From NCBI GenBank assembly GCA_023428135.1, contig JAEYZG010000010.1:353113-417112 (forward strand): a DNA stretch of 64,000 nucleotides. The letters run 5' to 3'. A model generated the notes under the pieces. It did no database searches, was not told where the DNA came from, and worked only from the letters and a program-made list of their open reading frames with translations. How positions within the stretch are numbered: the first letter of the stretch is position 1; every line of letters begins with the position of its first letter. The translations under genes and the position numbers were made by a program. Below, piece by piece: positions 36,713-45,507 of this stretch. The DNA comes from Bacteroidota bacterium (GTDB taxonomy: Bacteria > Bacteroidota > Bacteroidia > Cytophagales > Cytophagaceae).

Positions 36713-36923
36713 ATGGATTCGGATGAGCCTGGCCCCGCCAATTTAAATAAGTTACCAGATTTTGTGCGTCTTGACTTTTTCATCGAATCATTAATTTTAA
36801 AAAGATTTCATTATTGTAAGTTCCTGGTTATTTTTATCCAGACAGGGTTTTCTGTTTTGAATAAAAATGATTTCAGGAACTTATTCTTTTGCCAATACGG
36901 TTCACAATTAATGACAACTAATT
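36713..36923 (+). pseudogene. Probable 5' relic of full-length gldE with a 67-bp inverted-repeat element
   Basis: A short frame from 36713 to 36934 begins MDSDEPGPANLNKLPD, which looks like an authentic N-terminus in the place where full-length GldE should start, but it dissolves after about 28 codons. At 36817-36883 lies an imperfect inverted repeat: TAAGTTCCTG outside left, CAGGAACTTA outside right, with ATTTTTAT/ATAAAAAT inside. The GldE frame resumes only at 36915, in a different phase, at residues corresponding to the end of the DUF21 domain. I read it as an internal deletion; as an independent gene the frame is not convincing. Confidence 0.5.
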
Positions 36924-37796
36924 ATGGCTTATAATCCGTTTTCTTGGGTAATAAAGTCAATGTCGTTGCTTGAAAAGAGATTGATAAAAACCAACCAATC
37001 ACCCTTAGATAAGATTAACGAAGAATTTGAAGCGGCAACCGGGGAAGAGACTACCGTTGAAGAAAAGGAAATGATCAAAGGCTTGGTCAAATTCGGGAAA
37101 ACTTCGGTAAAGCAAATCATGAAGAGCCGCATTGATATTACCGCATTTAGTTCTGAGCAGACATTCGGGGAGGTATTAGAAAAAATCAGCAAACATGGTT
37201 TCTCAAGAATACCAGTATACAAGGATGGCATTGACAATGTTGAAGGTATCCTTAACATAAAGGATTTGTTCCCTTATATTAAGGAGCAAGACAATCCTGA
37301 TTTTGACTGGCTTAAACTCCTGCGTCCTGCTTATTTTATTCCCGAAACAAAAAAAATCGAAGAACTTCTTAAGGATTTCCAACAGATGCGTCAACATATG
37401 GCCATCGTTGTGAATGAATATGGGGGAGTTGCTGGTCTTGTTACCCTGGAAGATATTATTGAAGAAATTGTAGGGGAAATCGCAGATGAGTTTGATGAAG
37501 AAGATCAGACTTATATTAAGATCAATGATAACTCCTGGCTTTTTGAAGGAAAAATATCTCTTAATGATTTCTGTAAAGTATTTGACCTGGACCCTTCTGT
37601 TTTCGAAGAGGTGAAGGGTGAGGCAGAATCCCTTGGTGGTTTGCTGCTTCAGCTGAACTCTGACCTTCCTGAGCTGGGAGATAAAATTATGTTTGAACGA
37701 TTCCTTTTCACAGTGGAATCGGTGAATAACAAAACTATAAAGAAAGTAAAAGTATCAATTGTTGAGGCAAATGAGGTTAATGAAACAGGCAGCTAA
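36924..37796 (+). CDS. gldE: GldE-type CBS/CorC_HlyC protein lacking its DUF21 membrane domain
   Basis: 290 aa against about 430-440 for usual GldE. It starts at PFSWVIKSMSLLEKRL, which matches the end of the DUF21 (CNNM) membrane domain, so all four or so helices are missing. Still present: two CBS motifs (IMKSRIDITAFSSEQTF; ILNIKDLFPYIKEQ; MAIVVNEYGGVAGLVTLEDI) and the C-terminal CorC_HlyC domain ending VESVNNKTIKKVKVSIVEA. GldE is a membrane protein helping gliding; here the remaining part would be soluble. Its 3' end overlaps gldD. Confidence 0.75.
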   Translation: MAYNPFSWVIKSMSLLEKRLIKTNQSPLDKINEEFEAATGEETTVEEKEMIKGLVKFGKTSVKQIMKSRIDITAFSSEQTFGEVLEKISKHGFSRIPVYKDGIDNVEGILNIKDLFPYIKEQDNPDFDWLKLLRPAYFIPETKKIEELLKDFQQMRQHMAIVVNEYGGVAGLVTLEDIIEEIVGEIADEFDEEDQTYIKINDNSWLFEGKISLNDFCKVFDLDPSVFEEVKGEAESLGGLLLQLNSDLPELGDKIMFERFLFTVESVNNKTIKKVKVSIVEANEVNETGS

Positions 37797-38370
37797 ATTT
37801 TTATCAGTTATTGTATCCCTAGCTGCATTATATTCCTGCACAGATCAAGAAGAATATACGCCAAAGCCAAAAGGGTATAATCGTATCGATCTTCCTAAGC
37901 CTGAATATGTAAAGTTAACAGAAGACCATCCTTATACTTTTGAGATTTCTAAGTTTGCAGAGGTGCTGAAAGACACTTCTCCTATTGCTGAGCCTCATTG
38001 GATAGACGTTTATTATCCTGAATATAAATGCAATGTGCAGATTACCTATAAGCCATTGTATAATAATAAACAAACTTTGAACGAACTCTTTTCGGATTCA
38101 CACAGGTTAAAAGGCGGCCACCAGAAAAAAGCTACTTCCATAGATGAGCTGGTTACCAAAACCGATAAAGGAAAATACGTCACCTACTTTGAATTGGAAG
38201 GGGAAGTCCCGAGTCAATTTCAGTTTTATGTTACAGATTCTACCAAACATTTCCTGAGAGGCGCATTGTATTTCCGGACAGCGACTAAAAATGATTCCCT
38301 TTCTCCCGTCATTGAATATATGAAAAACGACATAGTTCATATGATGAACACCCTGGAGTGGAAAAACTAA
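37780..38370 (+). CDS. gldD: Gliding motility lipoprotein GldD
   Basis: 196 aa from the Met at 37780, which puts the lipobox LYSC (Cys near residue 20) after a proper hydrophobic core; an upstream Met at 37759 gives 203 aa. Blocks PKPKGYNRIDLPKPEY, YTFEISKFAEVLKDT, HWIDVYYPEYKCNVQITYK and VTDSTKHFLRGALYF are those of GldD. Essential for gliding in Flavobacterium. It overlaps the 3' end of gldE by 17 bp. Confidence 0.9.
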   Translation: MKQAAKFLSVIVSLAALYSCTDQEEYTPKPKGYNRIDLPKPEYVKLTEDHPYTFEISKFAEVLKDTSPIAEPHWIDVYYPEYKCNVQITYKPLYNNKQTLNELFSDSHRLKGGHQKKATSIDELVTKTDKGKYVTYFELEGEVPSQFQFYVTDSTKHFLRGALYFRTATKNDSLSPVIEYMKNDIVHMMNTLEWKN

Positions 38371-38424
38371 AAAATTTAGTTTTCTTTTTATACCTTTATT
38401 CCTTTAAAGAATTCTAAAGGAATA

Positions 38425-40512
38425 ATGGCTGGATTTTTTGAAACCAGAATCGAATTTTTAAAAGGAATTGGTCCGCAGAAGGCAGCTTCTCTGAATAAGG
38501 AGCTATCTATATTTACCTATGCCGACCTGATTCAGCATTATCCGTTCCGGTATGAAGACCGCTCAAAAATCTATAAAATTTCCGAAGTCCATGAAGAGCT
38601 TCCTTATATTCAAATAAAGGGAAGAATCACAGGTATGTCCTCTGCCGGCACTATGGTCAAGAAGAGGATCATGGCTGAATTCTCTGATGGTACCGGTATT
38701 ATTGAGCTTGTTTGGTTTCAGGGAGCAAAATGGGTTGTAAGTTCCTTAAAGACTGGGGTTGACTATCTGGTTTATGGAAAGCCCAATGTTTTTAACGGGA
38801 AAATTAATATAGTGCATCCCGAGATGGAGCTGTTTTTGGAGAAGTCTCTGGATAAAGGACTACAGCCGGTCTACAGCAGTACAGAAAATCTAAAGCGCAA
38901 ACATCTCGACAGCAGGGCGATTGCAGCACTTCAGGAAAAGCTTCTTGAAATAGCAATGCCTGCAATTCAGGAAACTTTACCAACTGAATTGATAATGCGC
39001 TATAAGCTTCTTTCAAAAAGAGAAGCAATGAAAAATATCCATTTTCCCGGTTCTCCAAGGTTGCTTGATGAAGCTAAACGAAGGCTCAAGTTTGAAGAGT
39101 TGTTTTTTATACAGCTCCGGCTCTTCATGCAGAAACAGGTGCGTAAGGAAAATTTCAAAGGTCAGGTTTTCAGAAATATTCCTTTACTGAATGAATTCTA
39201 CAAAAATCACTTACCTTTTGACCTTACTGAAGCGCAGAAAAGAGTTGTAAGGGAAATATATAAAGACCTTTGTTCTGGTAAACAAATGAACCGTCTTCTT
39301 CAGGGAGATGTAGGAAGTGGAAAAACCATTGTGGCATTTGTATGCATGCTTATGGCTATTGACAATGGAGCTCAGGCTGCATTGATGGCACCTACCGAGA
39401 TCCTTGCAGATCAGCATTTCAAAGGGTTGAAAGAATTTGCAGACAAGCTTGGACTTTCCATGGCCTTGCTTACCGGCTCCACAAAGCAAAAGGACAGAAA
39501 GGTTATTTTCAAAGACCTCGAGGAGGGGAAGTTAAATTTTATAGTAGGTACACATGCGTTAATTGAAGACAATGTTAAGTTTAAAAATCTGGGTATTGTC
39601 ATCATTGATGAACAGCACCGCTTCGGAGTAGCACAACGGGCTAAGTTGTGGAAGAAAAATGTAATCCCTCCTCATATACTCGTGATGACAGCAACGCCGA
39701 TCCCACGGACTCTGGCCATGACACTTTATGGAGATCTGGATATATCTGTGATAGATGAATTGCCGAAAGGGAGAAAGCCAATTAAGACAATGCATCAGTT
39801 CGACAAAGATCGGATAAAACTTTTCGGCTTTATGAGAAATCAGATTGAAGAAGGTCGTCAGGTGTATGTGGTTTATCCATTGATAGAAGAAAGCGAAACG
39901 CTTGATCTTAAAGATTTGATGGATGGATATGAAAGCATTAGCAGAGCCTTTCCAGAATATGCGCTTGGGATTCTTCACGGCCGTATGACCCCCGATGCAA
40001 AGGATTATGAGATGAAACGCTTTGTAAAGGGTGAAACAAAAATACTTGTCTCTACTACTGTTATAGAAGTTGGGGTGAATGTTCCCAATGCAAGTGTAAT
40101 GGTTATTGAAAATGCTGAACGATTTGGCCTTTCGCAATTGCATCAGCTGAGGGGACGCGTTGGAAGGGGTTCCGACCAATCGTACTGTATACTGATGTCC
40201 AATTATAAACTCAGCCGGGACAGCAAAGTGCGTTTAGAAACAATGGTTAAAACCAACAACGGCTTTGAAATTGCAGATGTAGATTTAAAATTAAGAGGCC
40301 CGGGAGACCTCGCTGGTACACAACAAAGCGGAGTGCCTAATCTTATGATTGCGGACTTATCGCAGGATGCTGCAATTGTTAAGGAAGCTCGGAAAGCTGC
40401 TGAAGAGATTATTGATAAAGACCCTAATCTGGACAGTGACGAAAACAGGAATATTAAGCGACAAATTAATTCTTTCTCCAAGAATGATTTAAATTGGAGC
40501 AGGATAAGCTAA
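38425..40512 (+). CDS. recG: ATP-dependent DNA helicase RecG
   Basis: 695 aa, complete. Reverses stalled forks and processes Holliday junctions. N-terminal wedge/OB domain (IQIKGRITGMSSAGTMVKKR, about 60-80), helicase motif I GDVGSGKTIVAF, DEQHRFG (motif II), MTATPIPRT (motif III) and motif VI QLRGRVGRGSDQSYC. Starts 54 bp after gldD on the same strand. Confidence 0.97.
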   Translation: MAGFFETRIEFLKGIGPQKAASLNKELSIFTYADLIQHYPFRYEDRSKIYKISEVHEELPYIQIKGRITGMSSAGTMVKKRIMAEFSDGTGIIELVWFQGAKWVVSSLKTGVDYLVYGKPNVFNGKINIVHPEMELFLEKSLDKGLQPVYSSTENLKRKHLDSRAIAALQEKLLEIAMPAIQETLPTELIMRYKLLSKREAMKNIHFPGSPRLLDEAKRRLKFEELFFIQLRLFMQKQVRKENFKGQVFRNIPLLNEFYKNHLPFDLTEAQKRVVREIYKDLCSGKQMNRLLQGDVGSGKTIVAFVCMLMAIDNGAQAALMAPTEILADQHFKGLKEFADKLGLSMALLTGSTKQKDRKVIFKDLEEGKLNFIVGTHALIEDNVKFKNLGIVIIDEQHRFGVAQRAKLWKKNVIPPHILVMTATPIPRTLAMTLYGDLDISVIDELPKGRKPIKTMHQFDKDRIKLFGFMRNQIEEGRQVYVVYPLIEESETLDLKDLMDGYESISRAFPEYALGILHGRMTPDAKDYEMKRFVKGETKILVSTTVIEVGVNVPNASVMVIENAERFGLSQLHQLRGRVGRGSDQSYCILMSNYKLSRDSKVRLETMVKTNNGFEIADVDLKLRGPGDLAGTQQSGVPNLMIADLSQDAAIVKEARKAAEEIIDKDPNLDSDENRNIKRQINSFSKNDLNWSRIS

Positions 40513-40562
40513 GAAGCTTAAAGCTGAAAGCGCAATGCATAAAGCAAAAAATGCGTGTTACC

Positions 40563-40587
40563 GTAGAGACGCCATGCTGGCGTCTAC
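40563..40587. repeat. Small palindromic element after recG
   Basis: GTAGAGACGCC (40563-40573) pairs with GGCGTCTAC (40579-40587) with one bulged base and a 5-base loop. It is distinctly GC-richer than its surroundings. Similar AGACGCC...GGCGTCT palindromes are scattered in intergenic regions of many genomes; here it is a single copy. Confidence 0.5.
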
Positions 40588-40631
40588 TAGCGATACGGGA
40601 CTAGAGGGGCTTTTGAGTATAAATAATAATA

Positions 40632-40657
40632 AAAGAGCTATCTGGCTCTTTCCTTTT
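40632..40657 (+). terminator. Terminator after recG
   Basis: 7-bp stem AAAGAGC/GCTCTTT (40632-40638 with 40645-40651), 6-base loop, then CCTTTTT. It lies 14 bp before the NUDIX start. Confidence 0.8.
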
Positions 40658-40670
40658 TAAATAAAATCTA

Positions 40671-41135
40671 ATGAAAATTAGCGCAGGGCTTTTAATGTAT
40701 GTTCTTCAGCCTGAATTCCGGTTGTTGCTTGCGCATCCGGGTGGTCCTTATTTTAAAAATAAAGATGAAGGCAGTTGGACAATTCCTAAGGGAGAGGTGG
40801 AAATAGAGGAGGAAATTATGTCTGCAGCAAAAAGGGAATTTATTGAAGAAACAGGCATTCCGGTAAAAGATCCATTGATTGATCTTTCATTTGTTCGGCA
40901 GAAATCCGGAAAAAAAGTATATTGCTGGGCTTTTGAAGGAGAAGAAAAATCCATTGAAAACTTTACTTCAAACTCTTTCGAAATGGAATGGCCTCCCAGA
41001 TCCGGAAAGAAAGCAGTTTTTGTGGAGGTTGACAGAATAGAACTATTCACTCCGGCAGAAGCAAGAAAGAAAATTATGGAAGCTCAGATCTCTTTCATAG
41101 ATCGTCTGGAAGGCTATTTGAATAAGGAATTATAA
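40671..41135 (+). CDS. NUDIX hydrolase
   Basis: 154 aa. Nudix box spans GEVEIEEEIMSAAKREFIEE and continues TGI, matching GX5EX7REUXEEXGU with all the metal-binding Glu residues. The N-terminal SAGLLMYVLQPEFRLLLAHP and WTIPKG place it near the diadenosine/ADP-ribose type with proofreading possible. The nucleotide substrate cannot be assigned. Soluble. Follows recG after a terminator. Confidence 0.9.
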   Translation: MKISAGLLMYVLQPEFRLLLAHPGGPYFKNKDEGSWTIPKGEVEIEEEIMSAAKREFIEETGIPVKDPLIDLSFVRQKSGKKVYCWAFEGEEKSIENFTSNSFEMEWPPRSGKKAVFVEVDRIELFTPAEARKKIMEAQISFIDRLEGYLNKEL

Positions 41136-41189
41136 AAAGATTAAACATACATTAAGAATCGGAAGTTATTTTTTTATCCACTGAATATC

Positions 41190-41648
41190 ATGAAAAGAAT
41201 AATCAATCTTTATCCGCTATTATTTGTTCTGCTGTTCGTTTGCTGTAAGCCTTTTCAGGAAGTAAAAGTAACTCAGATCGAATCAGTTGCATTGGCTGAA
41301 AGAACAAACACAATGGTCAAGGTTGATGTGGGAATGAAAATCAATAATCCGAATAACTTTCGAATTAAAATCAAGAAAAGTGATTTGGAGGGTTTTCTTA
41401 ATGGAAAATCCGTCGGCAAAGTAAATATAACGAATAGAATCGTCTTAGATGCTAAATCGGAAAAGAGCTATACAATGTCATTTACTGCAGATGTTACTCA
41501 ACTCATGATGTCATTGCCTGTATTGATGATTACTAAAACTGCGGTACTTAATGTAAAGGGGTATATTACTGCTAAGGTTTTCATTTTCCGTAAAAGAGTG
41601 CCAGTGGATATGAAGGAACATTTCTCTCCGGATGATATTCAGTTTTAA
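41190..41648 (+). CDS. LEA type 2 / WHy-domain lipoprotein
   Basis: 152 aa. N-terminal signal with lipobox FVCC (Cys about 19). The domain has the NNPNNFRIKIKKSDLEGFLN pattern (residues about 50-69) with a repeated beta-strand WHy/LEA-2 layout and ends HFSPDDIQF. Proteins of this family are periplasmic stress- or envelope-associated; the role is unknown. It is the last ordinary gene before the effector island. Confidence 0.8.
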   Translation: MKRIINLYPLLFVLLFVCCKPFQEVKVTQIESVALAERTNTMVKVDVGMKINNPNNFRIKIKKSDLEGFLNGKSVGKVNITNRIVLDAKSEKSYTMSFTADVTQLMMSLPVLMITKTAVLNVKGYITAKVFIFRKRVPVDMKEHFSPDDIQF

Positions 41649-41930
41649 AAAAGAAAATTAGATCTGAAATTTCCGATTTTGCAGGATTATTAATTCTGAT
41701 ATTCAGCAAGTTTCAATTTTCCATATTAGTCGTAGACAGTAGGATCTAAAATCAGAGTCAAAGTTTTTCTTATTTCCCTCGTAAATTGATACATTAGAGA
41801 TCAGTTACTTATATTTTCATATTCACACAGAGTGTTAGTTTTTTGAAACATAGACCATATTTGGTACAATTATAGGTTTCTTGATTGCTCTCGCTTTTGT
41901 CTAAATTTTTAAGAGGAAATTTACTCAGTT

Positions 41931-44900
41931 ATGGGGGAATTTTTACATAGGAGTCGCCAGAACTCCGACAGAAATCAAAATCTTCATCAGACCAATCAGG
42001 CCCAAACCAATGGCCCTGAGCAAAAAACCGTTCAAAAAGTTGAGACTGAAACAGAACAGGGATCATTAACAGAAGTATCGGCAGCAGAAGTGCTTCAGCG
42101 AAAATGGGATGGGGATGAAGGTGGAGAAGACAAGAATAACCCCCGTGGTCCAGTTCCCCCAATGCTTGAGGAAGAAGAGGTCCCGATCCAGAGATATGGT
42201 CCGGTACCATTGCAGTTAGAGACAGATTTAGAAGAAGAACCTATTCAACGTAAAGGTCCAGTACCACTGATGAATGCAGATGTCGAGGAGCCTGTGCAAC
42301 GGTACGGGCCGGTTCCGATACAATTACAGGAATCTGAAGAAGAAGAGCCTTTACAGCGCAAAGGACCTGTTCCGTTGATGAACCATGGAGATGAGGTTTC
42401 TCAAAACGACTCTCCTTCTTCATCTGACAAGATGCCATCCATATTACAAAGAAAGATGGAAGCGTCTTTCGGAGAAGATTTTTCTGATGTAAACATTCAC
42501 AAAGATTCATCTCAATCAAAAGAACTTAATGCACATGCCCATACACAGGGCAATGATATCCACTTTGCTCCCGGTATGTATAATCCGGAATCACAGAAAG
42601 GACAGGAGTTACTTGGCCATGAATTAACCCATGTCGTGCAGCAGCGCGAAGGAAGGGTACAGCCAACGGTTCAGAAGAAAGGTGTAAACATCAATGATGA
42701 TGAAGGGCTGGAGAAAGAGGCAGATGAGATGGGAGAAAAGGCTGCCAAGGGAGTGGAGACCGGGACTGTTCAAAGGGCAACCGGAGATGGCGTGCAGCTC
42801 AAGGCTCTGGAAGCAGATAAGGTAGATGCTTATTTCAAAGATTATGAAAAATTTGCACAGGATCAGTTGGATCACTGGTATTCGAAAACAACTGTGGAAG
42901 ACGATAAAAAGCTGACAGGTTCAATGTTTTCTAAAGCTGCGAAAAAAGTCTATGATGAGAAGCAGGACCTAAGCTTTGTAGTCCCTGTTGAGTATGCGCT
43001 TGCTCAAGCCAGACTTGAAGGAGGCTTGATGGGTAAGGAGCGGACAGAAGGAAACATATTCAATGTCGGCGCATTTGACAGTGGTGTCACATCCACAGAA
43101 CAAGGCATAAACAATAAGGAAAAAGGATTTGATGCTTATTATAAGCTTATGTCAGATAGTTTCCTTAGTAATAAACCAGCCGACACATTGCTTGAGAATG
43201 GCAACTTTACAACAAAGAGCGGAGGAGTGTATGCGACCAATCCTTTCTACGAAATAGAAATAAAGGCAGAAATAGGACTGATGCATTACAGAGATTCCGA
43301 ATATGCATTGTCAGGAACCGTAGGGAAAGGCAAAAAGAATGCAGCTCATGATGTCGAAATTGTCGGAGGTTTATTAGCACAATTAAATTACATCTCAAAG
43401 GACAAGGAGAAAGATACAGAAGCTGTTTGTGCTGCAATACTTGAGTTCCAGACAAAAGAGCTTGCACCTGAAGACGAAGAATGGTTTAAAAAGAGGATGG
43501 ACCTTGTTACAAATGCAACCGACAAGGAAAACATGAATATCAAGCTGAAGAATAATAAGGATGGTATCGTTGGAAAAGAAGGCACTACAATCGGTCTCCT
43601 GTATTTCAAAACAATTCTTAGCAGTAAGATTCCTGATTTAAAGAGTCGTGAAGATACAAAAGAAGAAAGCACAGCTGTTGAAGCAGTGGTGAATAATGCA
43701 TCGATAGGAAGTGCAACACCTTCTGCCGAAGCTAATGCAGCTCAAGCGATACCTTCGGATGTGAAAGTGGGAGTGAAGGATGGTCAGCCAGTTGGCAGCA
43801 AAACAGAAATTATTAAGGTACAAAAATCATTAAAAGCTCTCGGATATTATCAGGGGACTGCGGATGGCTTTATTACAAGAAAAGATGGTTCAGAGAGCGA
43901 TACCATTAAGGCAATTAAAAAATTCCAGAAAGATCATCAACTTTCTGAAAGTGGCAATATAGATGCAGCAACAGATTCAGAAATTGTAAAAGCTGTAGCA
44001 GCGTTACCGGCTGCTCCTGCTGTTAAAACACCAGCAATAAAGGCTGCAACAAAAACTACATCAGCTACGACAACCAATACAAATAAACCAGCAGTTAAAC
44101 CAGAGTCAGTTCCGGCAAAAAGTGCAGAGCAGATATATAAGCTATATGGAGGAGAGATGCTTGCAATAGGTAAAGAAATGTTTGCAGTATCAAAATCAAA
44201 TCCTGGCCTTGTGATAAAAATGCTGGATTACCTGAGCTGGTATGAAAAGGATAATCTTGCATATAATCTTAGTTCTCACCTTTCGGAATCGGATCTTTCT
44301 TTAATAGACAAGAAACTTGTTCAACGGCTTTATAACGAACTTGATTCAGGATATACAAATGCTGCCGAGCAGAAGCAGATGGATAAGCTGAATAAGTTTT
44401 TACCAAAGGCTGAAGTAGCAAAAGAAGTAGTTAAGGAAACTAAGAAAGAGGCAAAGACCAAAGTTCAAAATTCAAATCTTGATTTGAGTGGAAGTGTAGG
44501 TAAAGGAGGAGACAATAAAGCCAAGGATGTACTTAAAATTCAGAATTTCCTAGTGAACTTTAATTATCTGGCATCTTCTTCTGAAGAAATAGCAGCTGTC
44601 AAATCATCTATTACACAAAACCCGGACACGAAGATTGAAGATAAGAATCTGAAAGATACAATTGCTGCAATTAAGGAGTATCAGAAATATGGTGCTACTA
44701 CAAGTGCATCTGTCGCTTCTCAGGATGGGAAAATCTCTAAGGATAAGTATACTCATACTTCAATAAAAGAGATGAACAGAATTTACAATCAGTATAATGA
44801 TCAGAAATTTGAAGCGGTAATTGCTAATGTTCTTTCAGATAGCCAGTGGAGAACACAGTTCAGGTATGGTTATAATTTTAAGGATGGGGAGGATAGTTTG

Positions 44901-45506
44901 GAGAAAGAGTATATAAGTTTTGTAAAGGAAAAAACAGGCTATGATGATCCGGCGGATTTGCATAAGGCTTCTGATGCCAACATAAAAATTGTTAAGGATA
45001 AGTTTGTCGGAGCAAAATGGTTTGCAACTAATGGGGTGAAGGAGAATGCAATCAGGAAAAATCAAAAGGCAAGAGAGTCTAAGCCAAACTTTGTGTGTTG
45101 TTGGGATACAGCAAGTCTTATGCTAAGCTTTTGTGGGGCAACAGAAAAGGGGGAAAATGCTAAAATTCAGACTTTCGTAAAGGATTCTCAAATAGGTAAA
45201 TTTACAAACCAGGCAGAACTTGGAGTAAAGTATATAGATGCTCAGTTGAAGAACGGTAAACCGGTTTTTGTAGGAATTGAGAAAGGGAAGAACAGAACTA
45301 TAAATGAAGGTACAACTGACCATTTCATTCTTATAGTTGGGAAGAAAAAAGTTGGAGATAAATGGTTCTATAATTACTTTGATCCTGGAACTACCTCTTC
45401 TGAATCTGGCTATAGTGAAAACAACAAGCTGTTTATTGGAGATGACAAGAAAAGTGTTGAGAACGGAGATTATAAATTATCGCAAATTAGAGTTAATAAA
45501 GAATAA
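41931..45506 (+). CDS. eCIS-core (DUF4157) effector candidate 1: glucosaminidase, PG-binding repeats, cysteine peptidase
   Basis: 1191 aa without a signal peptide. Residues 1-60 are K/Q/N-rich and start MGEFL. Residues 72-150 hold five RGPVP/QR[KY]GPVP repeats separated by acidic runs. DUF4157 (about 165-275) has HELTH at 230-234 and a downstream Glu in EADEMGEK, a zincin-like site. About 350-455 resembles a FlgJ-type glucosaminidase, catalytic Glu363 in ALAQARLEGG. Two similar SVGKG repeats (460-515, 851-925) and a peptidoglycan-binding domain (620-690) follow. The end, 1051-1191, is a papain-like domain with C1056/C1057, H1131 and D1151. A lipoprotein gene starts 1 bp after the stop. Confidence 0.82.
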   Translation: MGEFLHRSRQNSDRNQNLHQTNQAQTNGPEQKTVQKVETETEQGSLTEVSAAEVLQRKWDGDEGGEDKNNPRGPVPPMLEEEEVPIQRYGPVPLQLETDLEEEPIQRKGPVPLMNADVEEPVQRYGPVPIQLQESEEEEPLQRKGPVPLMNHGDEVSQNDSPSSSDKMPSILQRKMEASFGEDFSDVNIHKDSSQSKELNAHAHTQGNDIHFAPGMYNPESQKGQELLGHELTHVVQQREGRVQPTVQKKGVNINDDEGLEKEADEMGEKAAKGVETGTVQRATGDGVQLKALEADKVDAYFKDYEKFAQDQLDHWYSKTTVEDDKKLTGSMFSKAAKKVYDEKQDLSFVVPVEYALAQARLEGGLMGKERTEGNIFNVGAFDSGVTSTEQGINNKEKGFDAYYKLMSDSFLSNKPADTLLENGNFTTKSGGVYATNPFYEIEIKAEIGLMHYRDSEYALSGTVGKGKKNAAHDVEIVGGLLAQLNYISKDKEKDTEAVCAAILEFQTKELAPEDEEWFKKRMDLVTNATDKENMNIKLKNNKDGIVGKEGTTIGLLYFKTILSSKIPDLKSREDTKEESTAVEAVVNNASIGSATPSAEANAAQAIPSDVKVGVKDGQPVGSKTEIIKVQKSLKALGYYQGTADGFITRKDGSESDTIKAIKKFQKDHQLSESGNIDAATDSEIVKAVAALPAAPAVKTPAIKAATKTTSATTTNTNKPAVKPESVPAKSAEQIYKLYGGEMLAIGKEMFAVSKSNPGLVIKMLDYLSWYEKDNLAYNLSSHLSESDLSLIDKKLVQRLYNELDSGYTNAAEQKQMDKLNKFLPKAEVAKEVVKETKKEAKTKVQNSNLDLSGSVGKGGDNKAKDVLKIQNFLVNFNYLASSSEEIAAVKSSITQNPDTKIEDKNLKDTIAAIKEYQKYGATTSASVASQDGKISKDKYTHTSIKEMNRIYNQYNDQKFEAVIANVLSDSQWRTQFRYGYNFKDGEDSLEKEYISFVKEKTGYDDPADLHKASDANIKIVKDKFVGAKWFATNGVKENAIRKNQKARESKPNFVCCWDTASLMLSFCGATEKGENAKIQTFVKDSQIGKFTNQAELGVKYIDAQLKNGKPVFVGIEKGKNRTINEGTTDHFILIVGKKKVGDKWFYNYFDPGTTSSESGYSENNKLFIGDDKKSVENGDYKLSQIRVNKE

Positions 45507-45507
45507 C

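Noticed and set aside
36817..36883. Complete transposon or insertion sequence in gldE
   Set aside because: Only 67 bp with imperfect arms, no transposase frame and no clear target duplication.
36713..36934. 73-residue frame as an independent gene
   Set aside because: It overlaps the gldE start, shows no domain and is better read as the relic of the gldE 5' end.
40563..40587. tRNA or small RNA gene after recG
   Set aside because: Only one short GC-rich hairpin with no cloverleaf or promoter signature; kept as a palindromic element.
41929..42210. Minus-strand frame opposite the effector 1 repeat
   Set aside because: Created by the low-complexity GPVP/Glu repeat read backwards; similar shadows occur opposite effectors 2 and 3.
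42142..42380. CRISPR-like repeat array
   Set aside because: The repeats are in-frame protein repeats of variable spacing and sequence, with no constant DNA repeat and no cas genes.
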